The notes: generated by a model not told the origin, from the letters alone. A stretch of 64,000 bases of DNA from Phytohabitans sp037414955 (GCA_037414955.1 JBBEWH010000165.1:29060-93059); one strand, 5' to 3'; shown: positions 7,842 to 16,324, counted from the stretch's first letter. Numbers and translations are program-made.

Positions 7842-8753
7842 GTGCGACCAAGTCCGCAGGCGCGACAGTTCGCCCAGTTCCTGGAGAGCGTGCGCGCGAA
7901 GTCATCGACACCCGGCCTCGATCTGGGCATCGTGCGCGACATCGTCGAAACCCACCACCTGGCGTCGATCGAACCCGAAGGCGTCACCTACGCCGAGGTC
8001 GACGCGGACGGCGTCCCCGCGCTCTGGGTCATCCCCGAGAGCGCCGATCCCGACCGGGCCCTGCTGCACTTCCACTTCGGTGGCTCGGTCACCGCGTCCA
8101 TGCACTCCGACCGCAAGGCCGCCGGGCACATCGCGAAAGCCGCTGGGATCCGCTCGCTGGTCGTGGACTTCCGTCGGGCGCCCGAACACCCCTACCCGGC
8201 GCAGCTCGACGACGCCGAGACCGCCTACCGGTGGCTGCTCAAGCAGGGCTACCAGCCGCAGCACATCGGCAGCACCGGCCACTCCATCGGCGGCACCCTC
8301 GCCGTCATGCTGCCCTTGCGGCTGCTCGCCAACGGCGAACCGACGCCGGGCGCGATCGTCAGCATCTCGCCGTGGGCCGACCTCACCATCGGCAACCCCA
8401 AGGTGGACCAGAACGAGGAACACGACAAGATGCTCAGCCGCAACACCCTCGAACTTTTCCGTGGAGCCTGGCTTCAGGACCCGGCCCTGGACTTCGCCGA
8501 CCCGCGGATCAGCCTCGTCAACGCCGACTTGAGCGGGCTGCCGCCCACGCTCGTCCACTACGGCGAGTACGAGACCCTCGCCGGCGACGGCGCCGAACTC
8601 GGACAGCGGCTCACGGAGTTCAAGGTCACCTCCGAGGTGCACCCGATGCCCGAAGGGCAGCATTCGTTCATCCTCGCCGCCGGGCGCGTGCCCGAGGTCG
8701 ACCAGGCCATCAAACAGATGGGCCAGTGGCTGCGTCAGTACCTCGGCGCCTGA
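7842..8753 (+). CDS. alpha/beta hydrolase of the hormone-sensitive-lipase family
   Basis: The 303-residue cytoplasmic esterase has the HSL-family oxyanion region as HFHFGG, the nucleophile Ser in STGHSIGGTLAV and a C-terminal His in EGQHSFI. Homologues act on short-chain esters or lactones, sometimes with Baeyer-Villiger and SDR partners. GTG 7842 follows GGAGAG by 7 bases. It lies downstream of the TetR operator and the collapsed SDR, so it was probably the second gene of a TetR-controlled degradation operon. Confidence 0.85.
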   Translation: MRPSPQARQFAQFLESVRAKSSTPGLDLGIVRDIVETHHLASIEPEGVTYAEVDADGVPALWVIPESADPDRALLHFHFGGSVTASMHSDRKAAGHIAKAAGIRSLVVDFRRAPEHPYPAQLDDAETAYRWLLKQGYQPQHIGSTGHSIGGTLAVMLPLRLLANGEPTPGAIVSISPWADLTIGNPKVDQNEEHDKMLSRNTLELFRGAWLQDPALDFADPRISLVNADLSGLPPTLVHYGEYETLAGDGAELGQRLTEFKVTSEVHPMPEGQHSFILAAGRVPEVDQAIKQMGQWLRQYLGA

Positions 8754-8799
8754 GCAGAAGTTCCCGCCGGATTCACCGCGTCCGAGCCTCGCCTCACCG

Positions 8800-8895
8800 A
8801 CCACCCTGATCATCTACGGCGACGCCGGGCACGCCCTGATGTTCCAGCACGCCAAGACCTTCGTCGCGGACGTGACCACCTTCCTCGCCGCCTGA
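8800..8895 (+). pseudogene. alpha/beta hydrolase C-terminal fragment
   Basis: The frame reads TTLIIYGDAGHALMFQHAKT and ends TTFLAA-stop, the typical last strand, catalytic-His loop (DAGH) and final helix of an alpha/beta hydrolase. Nothing upstream in this frame belongs to the fold. It is 31 residues of a deleted second hydrolase, just after the intact HSL-type gene. Confidence 0.6.
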
Positions 8896-9013
8896 CCCGG
8901 CCCGCCGATACGGCCCGGTGAACCGGCCGTCGGCGGACCGCCGCCCCGTCTCACCACGGCCGGAAAACCTCTCCCCGGCCCCATCATCAACCCGGCACCT
9001 CAAGGAGACCGCG

Positions 9014-9841
9014 ATGACCCAGCCCAGCACCATCAGCGTGCAAGCACCGACACCCAAGATCCGCACCATCACGTTTGCGAACCCGCCGGTGAACCTCATG
9101 GTTCCGGAGACCATCTACCGGCTGCGCGAGTTGGTCGACCAGTTGAGCAACGATCCGCAGGCTCAGGTCGTCGTCTTCACCAGCAACACACCGGGCTTCT
9201 TCATCAACCACTTCGACCTCGCCCAAGCCGGCGAGTTGCTGACACGAGACGCGGATGCCACGCCCGCCTGGATCGACCTTGTCGAGCGGCTGTCCACGGC
9301 ACCGTTCATCAGCATCGCCTCCATCCGCGGCCGGACCCGCGGCGCCGGAAACGAACTCGCCCTGGCCTGCGACCTGCGCTACGCCAGCCGCGAGCAGGCG
9401 GTGTTCGGCCAGCCGGAGGTCGGTATCGGTATCCTCCCCGGCGGCGGGGGCACCCAACGTCTGACCCGGCTGCTCGGCCGCGACCGGGCCCTGGAAGTCG
9501 TGCTGTCCGCCGACGACTACGACGCCGACACGGCACAACAATACGGCTGGGTGACCCGGGCCATTCCCGACGCCGACCTGGACGGATTCGTCGACGCGAT
9601 GGCGTCGCGCCTGGCATCGTTTGACAAGGGCGCACTGCAGGCCGCCAAGGCGCAAATCAACCAGGTAACGCTGCCGCCGCAGACCGAACTCCTCGCGGCG
9701 TACACCGCATTCGCCGCCTCGCTGACCACGCCCGCATTCGCCGCGCGCGCCCAGGAGATGGGAAAGCTCGCCGAACAGAAGGGCCTCGACGTGGAACTGC
9801 GCATGGGCGACTACCTCGGCGTCGTCAACCAGCAGATCTGA
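9014..9841 (+). CDS. enoyl-CoA hydratase/isomerase family protein
   Basis: The 275-residue protein has the crotonase fold: oxyanion-hole segments SIRGRTRGAGNELALACDLR and GILPGGGGTQRL, and a family-typical FGQPEVGIG. Crotonases hydrate or isomerise acyl-CoA thioesters in fatty-acid or aromatic degradation. The usual acid/base Glu position after the PGGGG motif is not obvious, so the exact reaction is uncertain. ATG 9014 has AAGGAG upstream; the frame extends to 8918 without support. It follows the hydrolase genes in the same direction and may share their transcript. Confidence 0.85.
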   Translation: MTQPSTISVQAPTPKIRTITFANPPVNLMVPETIYRLRELVDQLSNDPQAQVVVFTSNTPGFFINHFDLAQAGELLTRDADATPAWIDLVERLSTAPFISIASIRGRTRGAGNELALACDLRYASREQAVFGQPEVGIGILPGGGGTQRLTRLLGRDRALEVVLSADDYDADTAQQYGWVTRAIPDADLDGFVDAMASRLASFDKGALQAAKAQINQVTLPPQTELLAAYTAFAASLTTPAFAARAQEMGKLAEQKGLDVELRMGDYLGVVNQQI

Positions 9842-9880
9842 TTCGCGCGTGACCGGCTGTGCGAACACACGACGGTGCGG

Positions 9881-10198
9881 ATGCCACGGTACGGGGCGGA
9901 GCACAACAGGCGACCCGGCGGCGGATCATCGAGACGGCCGGACACCCGTCCGAGCAGGACGGCATCGACGGCTCCGGCATCGGCACGCTCATGGCCGACG
10001 CCGGGCTGAACAACGGTGCCTTTCTACACCCACTTCGCCGCCAAGGACAACCTGGTGACCGCCACCCTCACCGACCAACTGCGCGAACAACGTGACCTCG
10101 TCGGCGCCCTGGCGCCGCCGCGCTGGGTGACGCTCGTGGTGCCCGGGCGACGCACCGCGGCCGCCGCCCTCATGACGTCCCCGAAGACCGACCCATAG
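9881..10198 (+). pseudogene. third TetR paralogue, twice frameshifted and truncated
   Basis: The start (MPRYGAEH) matches the two intact paralogues. Near 9906 one base is missing (AAC AGG where AAG CAG is expected), moving to the frame ATRRRIIETAG then DGIDGSGIGTLMADAGLNNG. Near 10015-10022 an extra T restores the first frame, giving FYTHFAAKDNLVTATLTDQL. Beyond LREQRDLVGALAP the similarity stops and the frame ends at 10198, so the effector domain is lost. Confidence 0.7.
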
Positions 10199-10202
10199 TC
10201 CA

Positions 10203-10255
10203 TGATCCAGGCGTCCCACAAGTCGTTCCACGCGACATGAGAGGGGCCTGGATCA
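10203..10255. repeat. 10-base inverted repeat at a remnant junction
   Basis: TGATCCAGGC (10203-10212) and GCCTGGATCA (10246-10255) are exact inverted copies. The repeat lies exactly where the truncated TetR remnant ends and the phosphoketolase remnant's accidental stop begins. It may be a terminator, a deletion scar or the end of a lost element; no partner end was found. Confidence 0.4.
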
Positions 10256-10400
10256 CGCAGCTATTGGGTTGGAAAGCAGGCAGATTTGGCCGGCGGTCAG
10301 CTGGTTCGGCGTCCTCCTGTATGCGTCCAGGCGGGCCAGCTCCGCGCGGGCGGCGTCGGACAGCAGGCCGACCGCGTCGCGGTCCGGACGGGCGCGGATG
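10253..10400 (-). pseudogene. phosphoketolase N-terminal fragment
   Basis: A minus-strand frame with good coding bias reads LSDAARAELARLDAYRRTPN then QLTAGQICLLSNPIA and stops at 10253. This aligns by eye with the N-terminus of xylulose-5-phosphate/fructose-6-phosphate phosphoketolase (LDxYWRxANYLSxGQIYLxxNPL). Only about 45 of roughly 800 residues remain. Between 10400 and 10679 further minus-strand coding-like frames are visible but shift and cannot be assigned. Confidence 0.5.
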
Positions 10401-10679
10401 CTGACCCGTTGCCCACCAAGCCGGGCGCGGGTCGTCGAGATCGAGATCGGCGGAAAGTTCGCCCTCTCGGCGGCCGCGGCGCCCCGGGCGCAGCCTGCCG
10501 GTCGACCGGAGTCGGTCGTGCCAAGCCTGCCCCCGGGGCGCCGCGTGGTAGCCCTCCTGGGTGAGTGGGATGCCGCACCCTGATCTGCCTAACCTGCTTG
10601 CAGATCCGCGTTTGGTCGGCCATCCCGGCGATCTGTCTGCCCGGCGAGGGCCCCTCTCCAGTCCCGAGGCGGGAGCGGT

Positions 10680-11045
10680 TCAGCCCACGGGCGCGACCCG
10701 AATGAGGTTGCCGTCTGGGTCGGCGACCACGAAGGTCCGCCCGAACCCCTCGTCTCGCGGTTCAGACACGACCTGGACTCCTTTGCCCTTCCAGGTCGCG
10801 AACTGAGCGTCGATCGCGTCTGGCGCCCCGGGCAGGGCCAGGCAGATCTCGCTGGTGCGCACGGTCGCCCGGTGAAGGTCTTCCTTCGCCACGTCCCACA
10901 GGGCGAGTTGGATCCCCGGGGCGAGGTCGAACGTGATGAAGCCGGGGGTCTCGAAGCTGGGCGTGATCTCGAAGAGGTCACTGTAGAAGCGGGCGGCGGA
11001 CGGGGCGTCGCTGACATAGACGATGAACATGTTCGGTGCGGGCAT
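10680..11045 (-). CDS. VOC-superfamily (glyoxalase/bleomycin-resistance-like) protein
   Basis: The 121-residue protein has the VOC fold: N-terminal FIVYVSDAPSAARFYSDLF, central GIQLALWD and C-terminal FGRTFVVADPDGNLIRV, where the terminal Glu ligand of metal-dependent members is replaced by Arg (NLIRV). It may therefore be a binding or resistance protein. ATG 11045 is preferred because AGGAAGG lies nine bases upstream; the in-frame GTG at 11051 would be too close. It is divergent from a WYL-domain regulator, the probable controller. Confidence 0.82.
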   Translation of the reverse strand: MPAPNMFIVYVSDAPSAARFYSDLFEITPSFETPGFITFDLAPGIQLALWDVAKEDLHRATVRTSEICLALPGAPDAIDAQFATWKGKGVQVVSEPRDEGFGRTFVVADPDGNLIRVAPVG

Positions 11046-11149
11046 GGGCACATTCCTTCCTGGAGCTTGCGCCTTCTGGAGCTTGCGACGGGACGACCGT
11101 AGGAGAAGAACATGCCGAGATCTGTCATGTTCTCGGAGAAGATCGAGTT

Positions 11150-12091
11150 ATGACACCCGACCGGTTCTTCGCGCTCCTGGTGGCACTACAGGCTCGGCCA
11201 ACGACGACCGTCGCCGTCCTGGCAGGCGAGGTTGGCGTCTCGATGAGAACGGTCATCAGGGACCTGCACTGGCTCCAGGAGGCGGGATTTCCGCTTGTGC
11301 TGCGGCGCGGTCGGCACGGCGGCGTCACCTTGCTCCCCGGAGGCGCCCTGGACACCTCGCGTCTGACACCAGACGAACGGGCGCATCTCGCGCTCACCGG
11401 TCTCGACGACGCTCAACGCCGCGGCCTGGGGGTCGATGACGTCACCGGCCGCGCGTTACGCAAGGTCGCCGGCTCGTCGCCGCCAGGAGACTTGCTGTCA
11501 ATCGGTGAGCTTGTGACGAGCGACAACCGGCCGTGGTTTGGTCGCGAGCCTGAGGGTGTGTCGCCCTCGGCGATCATCGGAGACCTTCGCCGAGGCGTGC
11601 GCCTGAAGCTCGAATACCAACGGTCAGCCGAGACGACGGCCCGGTGGCGGACGGTCGACCCGTATGGGCTCCTGGCAAAGGCGGGGCGCTGGTACCTCGT
11701 CGCGGACGAGCGGGGCGAGCCGCACCTGTTCGGCCTGCAGCACATCGCCCGATGGCAGCCCCTCCGCAGCCCCAGCCGACTCCGCCCAGGAATGGACCTC
11801 GCAACTGTCGCAGCTGACTTGACGTCGGGTTGGGAAACCGCAACCGAGGGGGTGATCCGGATCCGCCTAGATGTGCGTCAACTCGAACGCGCCAAACGCA
11901 TTCTCGGCTCGCGCCTGACGGTCGGTCGGTCCGAGGAAGGCGACAGGGTGGCAGCCACACTGCGAGTTCGTAGCCTCGAAGACGTGCGCCAACTCCTGCC
12001 TTTCGGGGACGCCGTGACCGTGCTTGACCCGCCCGAAGCACGTGAGCGTGTCAAGCAATTGGCACAGCAGATCCGGCAGCACTACGAGTGA
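11150..12091 (+). CDS. YafY-type HTH/WYL-domain transcriptional regulator
   Basis: The 313-residue protein has an N-terminal winged helix (MTPDRFFALLVALQARPTTT, then VAVLAGEVGVSMRTVIRDLH) and a WYL domain (about 135-215, with RWRTVDPYGLLAKAGRWYLV) followed by a WCX-type C-terminus. WYL domains sense ligands, often nucleic-acid or stress derived. ATG 11150 starts at the conserved MTPDR; the longer upstream frame lacks support. It is divergently arranged with the VOC gene, 104 bases apart, and probably regulates it. Confidence 0.87.
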   Translation: MTPDRFFALLVALQARPTTTVAVLAGEVGVSMRTVIRDLHWLQEAGFPLVLRRGRHGGVTLLPGGALDTSRLTPDERAHLALTGLDDAQRRGLGVDDVTGRALRKVAGSSPPGDLLSIGELVTSDNRPWFGREPEGVSPSAIIGDLRRGVRLKLEYQRSAETTARWRTVDPYGLLAKAGRWYLVADERGEPHLFGLQHIARWQPLRSPSRLRPGMDLATVAADLTSGWETATEGVIRIRLDVRQLERAKRILGSRLTVGRSEEGDRVAATLRVRSLEDVRQLLPFGDAVTVLDPPEARERVKQLAQQIRQHYE

Positions 12092-12470
12092 CGGCCGGCA
12101 AAGGGCAATTCCGGAGATACAGCTACTCCTCGACTTGACTCGCCCCACCTGTAGGCGCTCGACGACGAGGACCGGGACCGTCGGATCCTATTCCCGCTCC
12201 GGCGTAAGTCAGGTGCTCCGGGAATGCTCCGAGTACGGGGACGATCACGCGGACCGGGCCTGGTCGGCAGCTCCTCGCGGGGCGTCTGACCAGGCTGTTC
12301 GCCAGTGGGCTTTACTGGGATTGACTATCTCCGCGGGTTCGGACACCGGTTGAACGCCAGATTCGGCACCGCAAGATCGTCGCTAAATTTCATGTACGCG
12401 AGTTTCGACACCACAGATCTGTGAACTCCTGGGCCGCTCTTCTTGTCGCCGCGTGGCAAGCTCGTGTCCT
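12092..12470. other. intergenic region, no gene seen
   Basis: No frame here shows coding bias or recognisable motifs on either strand. The last 100 bases are less GC-rich and probably hold the promoter of the DinB gene. Confidence 0.4.
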
Positions 12471-13043
12471 GTGATCGATGATTTCGCGAAGGACTACCTG
12501 CACCGCCAGCTCAAGGTGACCCGTGAGGCGCTGGTCTGGAAGCTCGACGGTCTGTCCGAGTACGACATCCGGCGTCCCCTGACCGTGACCGGGACCAACC
12601 TTCTCGGGCTGGTCAAACACATGGCGACCTGGGAGGCCAGGTACCTCGGCGAGATCTTCGACCGCCCGTTTCTCGAGCCGCTGCCCCGCTGGCAGGACGC
12701 GGACGGCAGCGACCTGTGGGTGACACCGGATGAGACCCGCGAACAGATCATCGGCTTCTACCGGCGCGCCTGCGCCCATGCTGACGCGACGATCAGCGAG
12801 CTTGCCGTTGACGCCACCGGCCACGTGCCGTGGTGGCCAAGCCCTGACGTGAAGCTGTTCAACGTGATGGTCCACGTCCTGCAGGACACCACCCGGCATG
12901 CCGGACACGCTGACGTCCTGCGTGAGCAGCTCGACGGCCGGACCGGGGTGATGGCTGAGTATGAGGAGCAGATCGACGCGGCAGCCCGGGCAACGCACTG
13001 GGCGAAGATCGAGCGGGCTGCGCAGGCAGCGGCCAGCGGGTGA
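12471..13043 (+). CDS. DinB/DUF664-family protein
   Basis: The 190-residue four-helix protein matches the DUF664 branch of the DinB/YfiT superfamily: DDFAKDYLHRQLKVTREALV, GLSEYDIRRPLT, GTNLLGLVKHMATWEARYLG and VLQDTTRHAGHADVLREQ. The His residues in VKHM and TRHAGH are the expected metal ligands. Members are thought to be metal- and thiol (mycothiol)-dependent transferases. GTG 12471 is chosen because family members begin at this VIDDFAK position. It appears to be a single-gene unit. Confidence 0.85.
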   Translation: MIDDFAKDYLHRQLKVTREALVWKLDGLSEYDIRRPLTVTGTNLLGLVKHMATWEARYLGEIFDRPFLEPLPRWQDADGSDLWVTPDETREQIIGFYRRACAHADATISELAVDATGHVPWWPSPDVKLFNVMVHVLQDTTRHAGHADVLREQLDGRTGVMAEYEEQIDAAARATHWAKIERAAQAAASG

Positions 13044-13190
13044 GGCCGGCGGCCACCTGCTCCAGGTCCAGCGCCGGACCCGGCGCGCGAGACCCCGTCT
13101 GGCATGGGCAATATAGTCAACTGCCGTTCCCGGCGTCTCCGTGAGGTGAGTGGTCAACGGTCAGTACATAACTACCTTCACAAGGTGGCG

Positions 13191-13451
13191 ATGGATCTGT
13201 ACTCACGGTGCGTCATCTGCGAGCTACGGCTGACTCCGGTGTCGACCAAGGCTGTCGACGTGGCCGGCAGCCTCTATGAGCTCTACGCCGTGTACGGGCC
13301 GTCCGACCGCTACCGGGGTGGGGCGGGGGTGATGCAGTTGGGGCCGATCTCGCCGGAGGTGGCGCGGTTGTTGGCCACGGTGCTTGCGCATGCCGCCGGG
13401 GAGGGGCCGACGCGTGCGGCGGCGGGGCATGCGGATGGGCGGGCCGCGTGA
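13191..13451 (+). CDS. hypothetical small protein, 86 residues
   Basis: The frame begins at ATG 13191 behind AAGGTGG and has strong third-position GC. It contains a Cys pair (SRCVICELRL), a middle rich in Gly and Tyr (LYELYAVYGPSDRYRGG) and a helical Ala-rich end. No family is recognised. The open frame extends upstream to 13104 without coding character. The 240 bases that follow hold no clear gene. Confidence 0.5.
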   Translation: MDLYSRCVICELRLTPVSTKAVDVAGSLYELYAVYGPSDRYRGGAGVMQLGPISPEVARLLATVLAHAAGEGPTRAAAGHADGRAA

Positions 13452-13695
13452 GGTGGTCAGCGCGAGGGGTCAGTGGCCGGTTGATCGATGCTGAAACCTG
13501 GTCCATGCCGCGCTGACTGAGGCAGACCGCGGTTGACCGCGCAGCCGAGCTGCGCGACCTGGTAACCACAGGCCGGTGCCGCAATGGTGGCGACAGATCA
13601 ACGGGTGGTCCACTGCCCGCCAAGTGGACGGGCAGTGACCCACCGAGTCCGATCCCAGGATTGTGGCGAACGATCAAGGCCCGGGTTGCGGCCTA

Positions 13696-14187
13696 CTACA
13701 CGGGAAACCAGCCGTACCAGACGTTAGCGGGGTTATACTTTTGGTAGCTGTACCAAATGGAGTTGCCGTACAAGACGGCGACCCCGTTCCCGACACGGCC
13801 GCTGTTATACGCGCAACCGTACGTATTGGTGGCCTGGCCGTCGTGTGGCATTTCCTTCCAGGAAGAGGCGCCATTCCAGATGTGCCAGATCGAGCCACTG
13901 GGAGCGATATGAAAATATTCCCAATGGTCGATGACGTAGCACTGCCGAACGGCGGTACCTCTCTTCTTACAGCCTTGCTTGCCATATGCTCGGATAGTAT
14001 CGCCGTTGCAGGCTGCGGTGCCCACCCATGGTTCCCCTTCGATTACGTCTGTCGCTGGCGGTGCCTCTTCCACGTACACCACGTCCGCCACTTGCGCCGT
14101 GGTCGCGGCGTTCGCAGGCAATCCGATCCCGACAGTTACGGCGACCAACGCCATGGCGGCCAGTAACCACCCCGTAGCTCGTACCAC
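13696..14187 (-). CDS. secreted hypothetical protein
   Basis: The 163-residue product starts at GTG 14187 with GGAGGG eight bases upstream. Residues 1-28 are a signal peptide (WLLAAMALVAVTVGIGLPANA). The mature part has four Cys (CNGDTIRAYGKQGCKK, RQCYVID, YGCAYNS) and many Trp/Tyr, consistent with a small disulphide-bonded extracellular beta protein. The C-terminus repeats aromatic residues (SYQKYNPANVWYGWFPV). No family is recognised. It belongs with the two secreted genes at 15336 and 15771 by orientation and character. Confidence 0.72.
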   Translation of the reverse strand: MVRATGWLLAAMALVAVTVGIGLPANAATTAQVADVVYVEEAPPATDVIEGEPWVGTAACNGDTIRAYGKQGCKKRGTAVRQCYVIDHWEYFHIAPSGSIWHIWNGASSWKEMPHDGQATNTYGCAYNSGRVGNGVAVLYGNSIWYSYQKYNPANVWYGWFPV

Positions 14188-14485
14188 TGAGAAATCCCTC
14201 CGTTTGTGCCGCCCAGGTAAGCGGGCAGCGATTTACGACGATGCCTCAGCCTAGGACGAATTCCAGGTGGCATCATCCACTCCCAGTTGCACATTGGCGG
14301 GATACGCGTAAACCTGTGGTGTAGTCCCAATGCCGTACCCGCATGATCACGATTGAGGGCGTGACCTACGCCAGCCCTGGCCGAGGCACCCGAGCTGCCC
14401 GGCCGCGCGGTGCGGTGTTCTCCGTGCTCAGAGCAGGCAGGTTAGGTGAGTTGGCGCGCGTCGTCGTGACGGCGGCGGCGCTGGT

Positions 14486-14746
14486 TCACCCTCGGGGCCG
14501 GTGCGGTGTCCGTGTCTTCGGGTGTCCGGGTCGGCGCAGTCTCACGCGGTGGGTCGGTGGCCTCATCGGGTGCGGCGGGGACGCTGGGGCGCGGGGATCG
14601 TCGCTGTTGTTGATAAGCCGGCCGTACCGGGCACCGCAGCGCAGGCAGCAACCATGGCGGACGATCGAGTCGCGGGGTTGACCGGGGGTGGTCTGCTGCG
14701 CGATCGGGCCGCCGCAGTGGGTGCAGGTGGCGCTGTCGCCATCCAT
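14486..14746 (-). CDS. possible zinc-ribbon small protein
   Basis: The 86-residue frame from ATG 14746 begins MDGDSATCTHCGGPI and has a second pair RHGCCLRCGARYG, together a CxxC...CxxC zinc ribbon, then a Pro/Arg-rich tail. No good ribosome-binding site is seen. It could be genuine or the remnant of a larger gene. The approximately 300 bases between it and the secreted protein at 14187 hold that gene's promoter and nothing else recognised. Confidence 0.35.
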   Translation of the reverse strand: MDGDSATCTHCGGPIAQQTTPGQPRDSIVRHGCCLRCGARYGRLINNSDDPRAPASPPHPMRPPTHRVRLRRPGHPKTRTPHRPRG

Positions 14747-14830
14747 GTGTTCACGGTATGCGTGCGGCGGTCGCACGGGGCGGGCTTTCGGGGTGCCCGG
14801 GTGGCCCGGCGTTGACGGCGGGGTGTGGGG

Positions 14831-15101
14831 TTAGCGGCTGCTGACGACGGTGACGGGGTAGGCGGCTTCGACCTTGTCGGCCGCGAAGTGGGTTTCCACC
14901 AGTGTGAGCGGGCGCGGTGCGCAGCCCGGTGTGATGGGCAGGTCGGCGAGGAACGCGTCTACGCGCTGCTGGTGGTCGGGCGGCCAGGTCGGCTGCGGCA
15001 GCAGGTCGTCGCCCAGGTTGAGGCCACCGGATTGCAGCAGTCCGACCAGGTCGTCGAGGCGGTGGAACTTGCCCGGTCAGCTCGGCGTACGTCGCCAGCG
15101 T
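14831..15101 (-). pseudogene. unidentified minus-strand gene remnant, frameshifted
   Basis: One minus frame reads TLATYAELTG (near 15072-15101), then an apparent extra G moves it to KFHRLDDLVGLLQSGGLNLG and on through RVDAFLADLPITP, ALTLVETHF-like sequence (LTLVETHFAADKVEAAYPV) to a TAA at 14831. Codon usage is coding-like throughout. No family is recognised. The upstream part is missing, and 15102-15335 shows no further coding signal. Confidence 0.4.
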
Positions 15102-15335
15102 CTACTTCCGGCTGCGGAGGACGATGGCAGCGACCGTCGACAACGCGTCGACAACCGGTCGACGGTCGAACCCCGCCGCGCTCGGCACTGGGCGGCGGAG
15201 CTGCGGATTGTGCGGCGGCCGTCCGATCGGTGACAGCACATGTCCGTCGGCTACTCCCGCAGCTCCTGATTCCTACACGGTGCGCCGCCGATGCTCGCGC
15301 GGCATCGGCGGCGCACCGCGAGGATCGCGGGCCAG

Positions 15336-15749
15336 TTACGACGAGCCGTCGTCGTAGACCTCGCGCGAGTTGCACTCATACGGGTACCACTGTCCGTCCA
15401 TGAACTTCGCCGTGCAGGAGTTGAACCAAAGCCACCGATTGTCTGGAACGCCAGCGCCTCCGACGAACTCCGCACAACTCTCATTTTGACCGCCATCGCG
15501 ATCACGGGCTTCTCCAACGAAGATGTACTTGGATCCGTCCCAGTAATAGAGGCTGCCGTATGCGGACCTGCCGTCGACAGCGCTCCTGTCACAAACGACG
15601 ATCCTGTTCTTTCCGGTGTGGTACGTCGTCGTTGCGTTTGAGTTGTCCGACCAGACAGTATACGCCGCCGCTGAGGCCGGCCCGGCACTCAAGAGGGTGG
15701 CGGACGTTGTCAGTACTGTCGCGGACAGAAGGGTCAGCACCTTCCTCAT
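15336..15749 (-). CDS. secreted hypothetical protein
   Basis: The 137-residue product starts at ATG 15749 behind AAGGAG. Residues 1-28 form a signal peptide (VLTLLSATVLTTSATLLSAG, ASA cleavage). The mature region has four Cys (VVCDRS, ESCAEF, NSCTAK, YECNS) and aromatic-rich beta-like segments (YGSLYYWDGSKYIFVGEA). It resembles small extracellular proteins of streptomycete type without a named family. It lies 21 bases downstream of the next secreted gene in the same direction, suggesting one transcript. Confidence 0.72.
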   Translation of the reverse strand: MRKVLTLLSATVLTTSATLLSAGPASAAAYTVWSDNSNATTTYHTGKNRIVVCDRSAVDGRSAYGSLYYWDGSKYIFVGEARDRDGGQNESCAEFVGGAGVPDNRWLWFNSCTAKFMDGQWYPYECNSREVYDDGSS

Positions 15750-15770
15750 CGGAGCTCCTTTTTTAGGCGA

Positions 15771-16217
15771 CTAACCATCCTGACTTGTGAAGCTGAGGTG
15801 GTTGCATGCGCTGGGAGTGGGGTCGTTTTCGCCATCGACGATGCAGACTTTCAGCCCCACGTAGTCACCCTTCTTCACGTCGCCGTTCGGAAACGGGTCC
15901 CCAAGGACGCGGGTATCGACGCCGTGCGGGTTGTAGTACTCGTGGAGGAGCGTGCCGTCGAGCCAGACCCACGCCTTGACACCGTCATGGTCGGGGCAGA
16001 GGTCCCACACTTCGACGTAGTCGTCATTGTTTCCGCCGCCGGGCCAGCCGTCACCGTAGTCGACGAAACTGATCGCGCCACAGTAGCCAGGTGGATCGGT
16101 CCTGACGATCCTGGAATCATCTGTCGCTGCCGTTGCCGGGCTGGCCGAGGCCACCACGACAGCCACGACCGCCGCCATCGTCATTGGCACGATCTTCGTC
16201 AAGATATGCCTTCGCAT
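15771..16217 (-). CDS. secreted hypothetical protein
   Basis: The 148-residue product has a signal peptide (MTMAAVVAVVVASASPATA, cleavage near residue 31), then an acidic mature domain with four Cys (GYCGAIS, WDLCPDHD, LKVCIVDG, SACNHLS). The phrase NDDYVEVWDLCPDHDGVKAW followed by a charged beta-rich region suggests an extracellular binding protein. No family is recognised. It is the promoter-proximal member of the two-gene secreted unit; the first ATG is used although an internal ATG (residue 12) is possible. Confidence 0.7.
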   Translation of the reverse strand: MRRHILTKIVPMTMAAVVAVVVASASPATAATDDSRIVRTDPPGYCGAISFVDYGDGWPGGGNNDDYVEVWDLCPDHDGVKAWVWLDGTLLHEYYNPHGVDTRVLGDPFPNGDVKKGDYVGLKVCIVDGENDPTPSACNHLSFTSQDG

Positions 16218-16324
16218 TCAAAACACGCTATCCAGCCGTCGCGCCTCGTGTCGTCTAACGGAGGATTGACATTCGACTCCAACTTGGACGGTATGTGCGC
16301 GGTACATACAACCAGGGAGGTACA

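Noticed and set aside
12390..13157. 255-codon minus-strand frame opposite the DinB gene
   Set aside because: It is the antisense of a clear DUF664 protein and shows no motif of its own.
14343..14681. 112-codon plus-strand ORF
   Set aside because: It lacks codon bias and opposes a more plausible zinc-ribbon frame.
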